The notes below the pieces were generated by a model that saw nothing but the letters and a program-made list of their open reading frames with translations, was not told the DNA's origin and ran no database searches. A program made the position numbers and the translations under genes. Below are positions 43,063 through 51,574 of a stretch of DNA of 64,000 nucleotides, piece by piece (position 1 is the stretch's first letter; each line of letters starts with the position of its first letter). Source of the stretch: Saprospiraceae bacterium (GTDB lineage: Bacteria > Bacteroidota > Bacteroidia > Chitinophagales > Saprospiraceae); the NCBI GenBank assembly GCA_019638455.1, contig JAHBTU010000002.1, positions 1,212,501 to 1,276,500 on the forward strand. The letters run 5' to 3'.

Positions 43063-45117
43063 ATGCTTCGCAAAATAATCCTTTTAGTCCCCCTTCTCAT
43101 GTTTGCATCCGTGATGGTGGTGTCGGCGCAACAATCGTCGAAAAGCAAATCGAAAGACCGCTTCCGCGAAAAAGACGACCGCCGATATCCGGTGCGGGTG
43201 CAAAACGCCAACGAAATCAATCAGGAAGGCTCAGACTTTGCCCCCACCTATTTCAAACAGGGCATCGTGTTCGTGTCGAGCCGTGGCAAAACTGGCCCGC
43301 GCGACCCCAAAACAGGGGAAACCTACGCAGAGCTGTACTACGCTTTTTTCAACTACAACGGAGAGCCAAGCTTCCCGCAGCGGGTGAATTTCACCACCGA
43401 AAAGAGGTCTAATTTCCACGATGGCCCGGTCTGTTTCACCCGCGACAACAAGACTGCCTACATGACCATGAACAACAACAAGGACGGGGTCATAAAAGCC
43501 AGCAAAAGCGGGAAGGTCAATCTCAAAATATATGAGTCGCACTATGGCCGCCCCGATTGGAGCAAGGCAGTGGAATTGCCCTTCAACGGCGATGAATACA
43601 ACTGTATGCACCCCAGCATCACCTCCGATGGCACCAAAATGTTCTTCGCGTCGGATATGCCCGGCGGTCATGGGGGCTTCGATATTTATGTGGCGGAGCG
43701 CACGGGTAGCGGCTGGGGCACTCCGGTCAATCTTGGCCCAAGCATCAACACGGAAAAAAACGAGATTTTTCCCTTCATCAGCCAGTCAGGCGCGTTGTTT
43801 TTCAGTTCCAATGGCCGCACCAACTCGCTGGGCGGATTCGACAACTACTACGTCAACAATCCCTTGGGCAACCCGGAGGAAGTCATCAACCTCGGTGACG
43901 AGTTCAACTCCTCCGCCGATGATTTGTCGTTCATCATTGACGACGAGGGCAAAAGCGGTTTTTTTACCAGCAATCGCGCACGCGGTGCAGGCAAGGACGA
44001 TATCTACCGATTTGAATCGCCCAAAGGCTTGGAGGGTGTCGGCAAGCCCGAGGTCAACCTGACCCAGTTCATCGTGACCGATGCCAAGACGGGCCTGCCC
44101 CTTCAAAAGGCCGAAATCCGCATCCTGCAACCCTCCGAAGACGGCTTCATTAGTGGCAACAAAGATTTTTACACGGTTGACTTCTTGCCCGTGCAAGACC
44201 AACCCAACGCGCTCAGCCTGCAACTTGTGCGCAAAGGCGCCGAAAATCTTGGCAGTGCCGACCTATACAGCAACGCGGAAGGCAAGGCGCAAACCGAGCT
44301 GACGCGCTACCACAACTATCTTGTGCTGGTGAGCTTACCCGGTTACAGCCTGAAAGAAAAACTTTTCACAGTGGACGCGGACAAACCACTCACCCTCAAT
44401 TTTGCGCTCAACGAGGAGCCGGTCTGCCTGCGAGCAGGAGGCTTGGTCACCATAGCAGGTATGGGCACCCGTGTGGCGAACGCCACCATCAAATTCGTAC
44501 ACCGCGAGACAGGCCGCACGGAGATGGTGCGCACCAATTGGAGCGGCGAATATGCCGCGTGTCTGCTCATGGAAGGCGACTATGTGGTGTATTTGGAGCG
44601 CCCCGGCTTCAAGACGGAGAACTACCGCATCCAAAACCTGAAAAAAGGATTGAACCCATTCCAAGAGACCCGGCTAGAGCCGCTCACGCCCGATGCCACG
44701 CTCGAGGCTTCCATGCCGTTGGCTACGGGTATTCAGGAAGGCTCGGTCATCGTGCTCGACCGGATTTTCTACGAGTACAACAAAAGCACGCTCAACACAA
44801 GCGCCGTGCGCTACTTGGATGCTTTGATTGACTTGCTGAAACGCTACCCGGAAATGGAGATTGACCTCGTATCTCATACCGACACGCGCGGCGACGCAAG
44901 GCTCAACCAAGAACTCACCGATGCCCGCGCCGAAAACGCCAAAACGTATCTTGTTTACAAAGGCATCGGCTCTAATCGAATCAAGGCTTACGGCAAAGGG
45001 GAGACGGAACCGCGCAACCGCTGTACCGACGGAGTGGAGTGTTCCGATGAAGAACACCAGCAAAACAACCGTTTGGAAGTCAAAATTCGCAAAGTGGGCA
45101 AGCTTCCAAAACCCTGA
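43063..45117 (+). CDS. OmpA-family protein with PD40 propeller (PorE-like)
   Basis: A 684-residue protein with a signal peptide (IILLVPLLMFASVMVVSAQQ). Residues about 30-300 form a PD40-type propeller (HPSITSDGTKMFFASDMPGGHGGFDIYVAE, FISQSGALFFSSNG). A carboxypeptidase-regulatory-like domain follows at about 430-530. The C-terminal OmpA domain (about 560-670) has YNKSTLNTSAVRYLDALIDLL and the peptidoglycan motif HTDTRGDARLNQELTDARAENAKTYL. The order propeller, regulatory domain, OmpA matches PorE of T9SS, which tethers the outer-membrane complex to peptidoglycan. Here it is more likely a paralogue serving the SprF/adhesin locus. The start at 43063 is set by the signal. Confidence 0.85.
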   Translation: MLRKIILLVPLLMFASVMVVSAQQSSKSKSKDRFREKDDRRYPVRVQNANEINQEGSDFAPTYFKQGIVFVSSRGKTGPRDPKTGETYAELYYAFFNYNGEPSFPQRVNFTTEKRSNFHDGPVCFTRDNKTAYMTMNNNKDGVIKASKSGKVNLKIYESHYGRPDWSKAVELPFNGDEYNCMHPSITSDGTKMFFASDMPGGHGGFDIYVAERTGSGWGTPVNLGPSINTEKNEIFPFISQSGALFFSSNGRTNSLGGFDNYYVNNPLGNPEEVINLGDEFNSSADDLSFIIDDEGKSGFFTSNRARGAGKDDIYRFESPKGLEGVGKPEVNLTQFIVTDAKTGLPLQKAEIRILQPSEDGFISGNKDFYTVDFLPVQDQPNALSLQLVRKGAENLGSADLYSNAEGKAQTELTRYHNYLVLVSLPGYSLKEKLFTVDADKPLTLNFALNEEPVCLRAGGLVTIAGMGTRVANATIKFVHRETGRTEMVRTNWSGEYAACLLMEGDYVVYLERPGFKTENYRIQNLKKGLNPFQETRLEPLTPDATLEASMPLATGIQEGSVIVLDRIFYEYNKSTLNTSAVRYLDALIDLLKRYPEMEIDLVSHTDTRGDARLNQELTDARAENAKTYLVYKGIGSNRIKAYGKGETEPRNRCTDGVECSDEEHQQNNRLEVKIRKVGKLPKP

Positions 45118-45138
45118 TGGCGAGGCATAAAGAACGCG

Positions 45139-45180
45139 AGGCCGCTGTGTTGTTTGGGCAATGCAGCGGCCTTGTCTTTT
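45139..45180 (+). terminator. Intrinsic terminator after the OmpA gene
   Basis: AGGCCGCTG (45139-45147) pairs with CAGCGGCCT (45164-45172), followed by a T-rich stretch (TGTCTTTT). Confidence 0.75.
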
Positions 45181-45222
45181 GAGAGGGGTTAAATAATAAA
45201 TGGCTTTCCCCCCTTCATGCAG

Positions 45223-45230
45223 TATTTTTG
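45223..45230 (+). promoter_or_regulatory. Probable -7 box for the 2035-residue adhesin
   Basis: TATTTTTG fits TAnnTTTG, 50 bp before the start at 45280 and after the terminator at 45139, so the adhesin appears to have its own promoter. Confidence 0.45.
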
Positions 45231-45279
45231 CCGTTGAAAGGAATGATTCGCATAATCCCGCCCAACACAGTTACTGCTT

Positions 45280-48200
45280 ATGAAAAGTTGCTACCTTGTT
45301 CCAGTCATCTTTTGCCTAACCCTGCTCGCCACGCTTGCCCTCCGCGCCCAATGCCCCATATCGGTCTATGCAGGCGAAGATGTCTATCTCTGTGCGCCAC
45401 CCACGCCCACTCAACTCAGTGGCAACATCAGCGGCGATTACCTCAACTTTTTTTGGTCGCCCACTGCTGGCATGAACGGCGCCAATACCTTGACGCCAAC
45501 CGTCAACGTGAGCACCACCACCAACTATGTGCTGACTGGCCGGGCTGCCGACATGAGCAACAACCTAATTCTCAACGGCGATTTTGAATCTGGAAACACA
45601 GGCTTCGATAGCGACTACATCTATAGCCCGGGGAACTTATGGTCCGAAGGCACCTACGATGTGATTCCAAACCCGCAGGCTTCACACTCCAATTTCGCGC
45701 CCTGCCAAGACCACACTTCTGGAGGGGGCAATATGTTGGTGGTGAATGGCGCAGGCGTTGCCAATCAGAACGTGTGGTGCCAAACCGTGGCAGTGAACCC
45801 CAACACACAATATGTCTTTTCGGCTTGGCTCACATCGGTCATCGCGGCCTCGCCCGCCATGCTCCAATTCTCAATCAATGGCGCGCCACTCGGTGGCATT
45901 TTTTCCCCACCGGGCGGCACTTGCAATTGGGGCAATTTCTTCCAGACTTGGAACAGCGGCGCGAATGGCATTGCCACGATTTGCATTGTCAACATGAACA
46001 CGGCACTCAGCGGCAACGATTTTGCCCTCGACGATATCGTGTTCGCACCCGTATGCTTGGAGACCGATACCGTCACGGTACACGTTGTCAACATCACCGC
46101 CGTCGCTGCCCCCACCCTCCTCTTCATCCCCTGCGAAGGAGCAAATGTCACGCTCAGCGGAGCAGGTTCCAGTAGCGGACCTGACATTACTTATTCATGG
46201 AGCACTCCCAATGGCAATATCGTTTCTGGCGAAAACACCCTCAACCCCGTCGTCAATGCTGCCGGAACCTACACGCTATCCGTCATTTACAACAACGGCT
46301 TTGTCACCTGCACCAAAACCGCCACCGTCAATGTCGCCCCAAGCGCCAATCAACTATCCGCATGGATAACCCCCCCCGCGCCCATCGGCTGTGGCTCCAA
46401 TAACGTGACACTTATCGGCAACACAAACCAACCCGCATTTGCCACTTATGAATGGACAACTTTCAACGGCAACATTGTGAGCGGGGAAAACAGCAAAAAC
46501 GCCGTCGTCAACCAACCCGGCACCTACACCCTGCTCGTCACCAACACCAGCAATGGCTGCACGGCCACCGCTGAAGTCACCGTCACCACCGCCACCAACC
46601 CGCCCATTGCCAATGCCAACGCCGTTGGCACCATCACCTGTCTGGTAAACACAGCCAACCTTTCCGGCGCGGGTTCGTCTTCGGGCAACAACATCACCTA
46701 CGCTTGGACGACCCCCGATGGCATCATCGTGTCAGGTCAAAACAGCCTCAACGCAGTGGCCGGAGCGGGTGGCACCTATATTCTGGCCGTCACCAACACC
46801 TCCAACAACTGCACCTCTTACGACACCGTCGCAGTCGCCGATGATGTGGTGCCGCCCAATCTCAACATACAGCCTCCCGGCCTGTTCAATTGCGTCACAC
46901 CTGCTCTAACCCTCTCTGCCACCGTTTCGCCCACCGGGGCGGCCATTAGCTGGGTTGCTTCCAATGGCGGCAACATCGTCAGTGGCCAAAACACCCTCAA
47001 CCCCGTCGTGAATGCCGCCGGCACTTACACACTTACGGCTACCAACCCGGCCAACGGCTGTTCGTCCGGCGCATCCGTCACCGTCGGGGCTGACTTGACC
47101 CTGCCATTCGCAGCTGTGTTGCCTGCCGACACGCTCACCTGCCAGCAACCAAGCCTTGTGCTTTCCGGCAGCGGCTCCAGCGTAGGGCCGAATTTTTCCT
47201 ACAACTGGACAGCGACCAACGGCGGCAACGTCGTCAGCGGCCAAAATACACTCTCGCCGCTCATCAATGCTGCCGGCACCTACACCCTGCTCGTCACCAA
47301 CACCGTCAATGGCTGCACGGCGCTGGCATCGCTGTCCGTCGAGGCCGATACCAATATCGTGGTGGCTATCGCCAACGCTCCCGACACCCTTACCTGCGTG
47401 GTAAACAATGTGACGCTCAACGCCAATGGTTCCACCGGCGGAGCCTCCATCACCTACCAATGGACAACAACGGATGGCAACATCACGGGCGGGGCCAACA
47501 CACCCAACCCGACGGCCAATGCCCCCGGCACCTACCAATTGCTGCTGACCAACACCGCCAATGGCTGCTCGGCCACCGATGTCGCCATCGTGGCGCAAAA
47601 TGTGACCACCACCCAATTGCAAATAGCGACACCCGGCTTGCTCACCTGTGCCAACCCCACCCTCGTGCTGCAAGGGCAGGTAGTCAATCCCCCCGGCAAT
47701 TACACGTTCCAATGGACAGCAGCCAGCGGCGGCAATGTCGTGTCGGGTGGCACCACCCTCAACCCCACCATCAATGCCCCCGGCGAATACACGCTCACCA
47801 GCACCAACACCGCCAACGGCTGCACCGCGTCAACCACCGTTCAGGTGGCCATAGAGGCCGGCACCCCCATTGCCATTGCCGCTTCGCCCGGCCCGCTTAC
47901 ATGCGCCCTGCCAACTCAGACCTTGACTTCAAATGGCTCTTCGCAAGGCGCGAATTTTGCCTACCAATGGACTACTCAAAACGGCAACATCACAAACGGA
48001 GCCAACACCCCCAGCCCGACCGTGAACCAAGTAGGCGACTATGTGCTCGTCATCACCAATACCGCCAATGGCTGCACCGCCACTGACACGGTAGCCGTCT
48101 TGGAAAATAAAACACCTCCTCTCGCCGAGGCGGGACAGGATGGCACACTGACTTGTTACGCTCCCATTTATGTGCTGACGGCCAATGGCGGACAACCCAA

Positions 48201-51200
48201 TCCCGACCTGCATTTTTCTTGGTCAACAGTTGATGGGAACATCATCGGAAATCAAGACACCCTCTTGGCCGAGTGCGACAAGGCAGGCAGTTATGTGCTG
48301 CAAGTGACCGACCTGCTCACGGGCTGCATCGCCTTCGACACCGTGAAAGTGGCGGCAGAACAACAACAGCCGTCCCTGAGTATCGCTCAACCCAGTATGC
48401 TCAACTGCTCGCAAACGAGCGTTGTCATCCAAGCAAGCGCGACGGGCTTCGTGCTGATTTTTGATTGGCAAACCCTCGACGGGCAGTTCGTAGGAGGGCA
48501 AAGCAGCGCCACGCCAACGGTGAACGCCCCCGGAACATACACCCTCGTCGTCGTGGACAGTGTCAACGGTTGTTCCAACACCGCCAGCATCGTCGTCGCT
48601 CAGGACATTGCCACACCCGACATTCAAGTGGGGCAACCCGGTTCCATCACTTGCGCTACGCCCAGCCAGACCGTTCAGGCTCAAAATCTTTCCCTGCCGG
48701 GAAATTTCGACTATGCGTGGACGGCCTCTTCGAGCGGAAATATCGTTTCGGGAAACAATACCCTAAGCCCTCTCGTCAACGCGGGCGGGGATTATGCCCT
48801 GCTGGCCACCAACCTTGACAATGACTGCACCAGCGTGGTCAGTCTCAGCATCGCGCAAGATACCCTCGCACCCACCGCCGACGCGGGCGCGAACGACACG
48901 CTGAGTTGCAGCGTCAGCAATTTGTCGCTCGACGGCACTGCTACCGGCGCCGGGCTGCTTGCCTTGCTTTGGACGGCTTCCAATGGTGGCAATATCCTTT
49001 CTGGCCCCACTACCCTCCAGCCATTGGTCAACGCCGCCGGCACTTACACCCTGCTCGTCACCAACACCGTCAATGGCTGCACCGCCACCGACGCGGTGCA
49101 GGTGTTCAATGATTTGAACGCACCTCAAGCCGATGCCGGGCCTTCCCCGACCCTCACCTGTGCCATACAGCAAACGGCGCTGAATGCGACCGCCAGCACA
49201 GGCCCCGACTTCACCTACCAATGGGTGGCGACAGGAGGGGGCAACATCGTCGGAGGGGCCAACACACTTACCCCGACTGTGAACGCGCCCGGCACCTACC
49301 TGCTCACCGTGACGAATCTCGCCAATGGTTGCACCACCACCACGCAAGTCAAGGTGCATGAGAATGTGACCCCTCCACCCGTAGGCATCGCTCCCCCGGG
49401 CATCCTGACCTGCGCCACCACGAGCCTGAATCTCAACGGAATGCCCACCGCAGGCAACTACGCTTGGCTTTGGACGACGGGCAATGGCAACATCGTGGCG
49501 GGAGCCAACACCGCCAGCCCTACCATCAACCAGTCGGGAGCCTACACCCTCTTCGTCACGGATTTGGCAAATGGCTGCTCCGCCACTTCTGTCACCATCG
49601 TCGGGCAGGATTTGGCTCTCCCGGTTATTTCCGTCGCAACGCCCGACACGCTGACTTGCGCCGTGGCGAGCATTGCCCTTTCAGGGAGCGTGGCGCAGCC
49701 CACCAGCGGATTCAGCGTCGAATGGGCGAGTTTGGAGGGGCATCCCGTCTTTGCGCCAAACACTTTGAACCCCATGGTGAACACGCCGGGGGAATATCTA
49801 TTCAGTGTTAAAAACAATCAGAACGGGTGCGAAACATCTATGCTGCTTACGGTCGTTCAAGACACCGCGCACCCAGTGGCCCAAGCTTCGGCATCGAATG
49901 AAATCACTTGCGCCAGTCCTTCGGTCAGCCTGAATGGCGGAGGGTCGTCGGTTGGCCCCCATTTCACTTATCTGTGGTCGGGCGGGCAAATTGTGAGCGG
50001 CCACAACACCCTGTCGCCCATTGTTGCGGCAGCCGGGCCTTATGTGCTGACGGTGACCGACGAGTCGAACGGGTGTATTTCCGTTGCAGTGACGGTGGTG
50101 GCATCCAATACCGCCGCACCTAATGTTGCCATATTGCCACCCGGTCTTTTGACTTGCGTGACGATCGAGACAACTTTGAGCGCCAACCTAACAGGCGCAT
50201 TGCCCGCTTTTTCCGCCCAATGGACCACCGACAACGGTCATTTGGTTTCAGGCCAAGCAACGCTTTCCCCTCTCGTGAACCAGCCCGGCACTTATTTGCT
50301 TACGGTGACGAATTTGGAAAACGGCTGTGCCACCACCACGCAGACTGTTGTTTCACAGGATATTGCGCCGCCGGGGGCCAATGCTGGCCCTGAGTCGGTG
50401 TTGCATTGCCAGCAGCCAACAGTCGCCTTGCAAGGCAGTAGCCCAAGTGCGGGCAATATGATGTTTGCATGGACAACCAACAATGGCAACATCACTGCTG
50501 GCGCAGCGACCGCCAATCCGTTCGTGAACGCGCCGGGCATATACTCGCTGCTTGTGACAAACCCATCGAATGGCTGCACGTCGGCGGATGAAGTCGCCGT
50601 CGTGGAGGTGCCACTTCCAACGTTTGCGCCAGAACTCTTGCAGCCCGATTGCCACAACACGAAGGGCGCTGTGGATTTTGGCTCCGTCGCGGGCGGAAAG
50701 GCACCGTTCTCGTACTCCAACGACGGTGGCCAAACTTTCTCCGCCTACTCCTATCTCGCCAACCTGTCGCCGGGTCTCTACGACCTCGTGGTGCGCGATG
50801 CTTACGGCTGCACTGCCGAGTCGAGCGTCCAGATTGATTTGCCTTTCGAGCCGACGGTGGCGCTGCCCCCACACATTCAAGTCGAGCTGGGCGAGGTCGT
50901 TCAGTTGGAACCCGTGCTCAATCAATCGGTTTCCAATATCGTTTCGTGGGAATGGTCGCCTGCCGAGGGGCTTTCGTGTGCCGACTGTCCTTTCCCTATG
51001 GCCAAACCCCTGCGCACCATCGTTTACACGCTCAAAATCGTTGACCTGAATGGTTGCGATGCCGCTGCCAAGGTGATGCTTCGGGTGGATAGGCGCCGGT
51101 TTGTTTACGCGCCCAATATCTTTTCGCCCAATGGCGATGGAGAGAATGAGACGTTCACGATTTACGGAAAAAACGTGAAGGAAATTCGCAGTCTTCAAAT

Positions 51201-51387
51201 TTACGACCGATGGGGCGCTGAGATATTTCAGGTGAAAAACCTGCAAGCCAACGACGAGACACGCGGCTGGGACGGCACTTTCAGGGGAAAAGAACTGAAC
51301 CCGGCGGTGTTTGTGTGGCAGGCGGTCATCGAGTTTGAAGATGGCGAGGTAGAGGTGTACGCCGGGGATGTGACGTTGTTGCGATGA
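45280..51387 (+). CDS. Giant T9SS-exported adhesin with 18 Ig-like repeats
   Basis: A 2035-residue protein with a signal peptide (CYLVPVIFCLTLLATLALRAQ). Residues about 90-270 hold a carbohydrate-binding-like module (ILNGDFESGNTGF...). From about 285 to 1790 there are 18 repeats of 80-86 residues with the theme TCxxxxxxLxGxGS...YxWTTxxGNIVSGxNTLxPxVNxxGTYTLxVTNxxNGC. Paired Cys residues in each repeat suggest disulfides. A SprB-type module follows, then a type-B T9SS C-terminal domain (NIFSPNGDGENETFTIYG, LQIYDRWGAEIF). It is probably an attachment or gliding adhesin on the outer surface. Its stop codon sits inside the target duplication of the MITE-like element at 51391-51514. Confidence 0.9.
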   Translation: MKSCYLVPVIFCLTLLATLALRAQCPISVYAGEDVYLCAPPTPTQLSGNISGDYLNFFWSPTAGMNGANTLTPTVNVSTTTNYVLTGRAADMSNNLILNGDFESGNTGFDSDYIYSPGNLWSEGTYDVIPNPQASHSNFAPCQDHTSGGGNMLVVNGAGVANQNVWCQTVAVNPNTQYVFSAWLTSVIAASPAMLQFSINGAPLGGIFSPPGGTCNWGNFFQTWNSGANGIATICIVNMNTALSGNDFALDDIVFAPVCLETDTVTVHVVNITAVAAPTLLFIPCEGANVTLSGAGSSSGPDITYSWSTPNGNIVSGENTLNPVVNAAGTYTLSVIYNNGFVTCTKTATVNVAPSANQLSAWITPPAPIGCGSNNVTLIGNTNQPAFATYEWTTFNGNIVSGENSKNAVVNQPGTYTLLVTNTSNGCTATAEVTVTTATNPPIANANAVGTITCLVNTANLSGAGSSSGNNITYAWTTPDGIIVSGQNSLNAVAGAGGTYILAVTNTSNNCTSYDTVAVADDVVPPNLNIQPPGLFNCVTPALTLSATVSPTGAAISWVASNGGNIVSGQNTLNPVVNAAGTYTLTATNPANGCSSGASVTVGADLTLPFAAVLPADTLTCQQPSLVLSGSGSSVGPNFSYNWTATNGGNVVSGQNTLSPLINAAGTYTLLVTNTVNGCTALASLSVEADTNIVVAIANAPDTLTCVVNNVTLNANGSTGGASITYQWTTTDGNITGGANTPNPTANAPGTYQLLLTNTANGCSATDVAIVAQNVTTTQLQIATPGLLTCANPTLVLQGQVVNPPGNYTFQWTAASGGNVVSGGTTLNPTINAPGEYTLTSTNTANGCTASTTVQVAIEAGTPIAIAASPGPLTCALPTQTLTSNGSSQGANFAYQWTTQNGNITNGANTPSPTVNQVGDYVLVITNTANGCTATDTVAVLENKTPPLAEAGQDGTLTCYAPIYVLTANGGQPNPDLHFSWSTVDGNIIGNQDTLLAECDKAGSYVLQVTDLLTGCIAFDTVKVAAEQQQPSLSIAQPSMLNCSQTSVVIQASATGFVLIFDWQTLDGQFVGGQSSATPTVNAPGTYTLVVVDSVNGCSNTASIVVAQDIATPDIQVGQPGSITCATPSQTVQAQNLSLPGNFDYAWTASSSGNIVSGNNTLSPLVNAGGDYALLATNLDNDCTSVVSLSIAQDTLAPTADAGANDTLSCSVSNLSLDGTATGAGLLALLWTASNGGNILSGPTTLQPLVNAAGTYTLLVTNTVNGCTATDAVQVFNDLNAPQADAGPSPTLTCAIQQTALNATASTGPDFTYQWVATGGGNIVGGANTLTPTVNAPGTYLLTVTNLANGCTTTTQVKVHENVTPPPVGIAPPGILTCATTSLNLNGMPTAGNYAWLWTTGNGNIVAGANTASPTINQSGAYTLFVTDLANGCSATSVTIVGQDLALPVISVATPDTLTCAVASIALSGSVAQPTSGFSVEWASLEGHPVFAPNTLNPMVNTPGEYLFSVKNNQNGCETSMLLTVVQDTAHPVAQASASNEITCASPSVSLNGGGSSVGPHFTYLWSGGQIVSGHNTLSPIVAAAGPYVLTVTDESNGCISVAVTVVASNTAAPNVAILPPGLLTCVTIETTLSANLTGALPAFSAQWTTDNGHLVSGQATLSPLVNQPGTYLLTVTNLENGCATTTQTVVSQDIAPPGANAGPESVLHCQQPTVALQGSSPSAGNMMFAWTTNNGNITAGAATANPFVNAPGIYSLLVTNPSNGCTSADEVAVVEVPLPTFAPELLQPDCHNTKGAVDFGSVAGGKAPFSYSNDGGQTFSAYSYLANLSPGLYDLVVRDAYGCTAESSVQIDLPFEPTVALPPHIQVELGEVVQLEPVLNQSVSNIVSWEWSPAEGLSCADCPFPMAKPLRTIVYTLKIVDLNGCDAAAKVMLRVDRRRFVYAPNIFSPNGDGENETFTIYGKNVKEIRSLQIYDRWGAEIFQVKNLQANDETRGWDGTFRGKELNPAVFVWQAVIEFEDGEVEVYAGDVTLLR

Positions 51388-51522
51388 AGCCTACACTACC
51401 GGACATTATTTTTGTGCCGCAAAGACACAAAGGCACAAAATGCGGCAAATCAATGCGTATTTTGCTTTGCGTCTTTGTGACTTCGTGGCAAATTTGACAA
51501 TGTCCGGTAGTGTGGATGAAGC
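51383..51522. mobile_element. MITE-like element with 15-bp terminal repeats and 8-bp duplication
   Basis: ACACTACCGGACATT (51393-51407) is the exact reverse complement of AATGTCCGGTAGTGT (51499-51513). The ends are flanked by direct repeats GATGAAGC (51383-51390 and 51515-51522), so the element proper is about 51391-51514 (124 bp). Internally GCCGCAAAGACACAAAGG and its partner CTTTGTGACTTCGTGGC form an imperfect stem. It has no open frame, so movement would need a transposase elsewhere. Confidence 0.7.
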
Positions 51523-51574
51523 TCCCTTGCGCTATTTCTCGTGTTGGCCTATCAAAAAATGAAGCGAGCTACGC

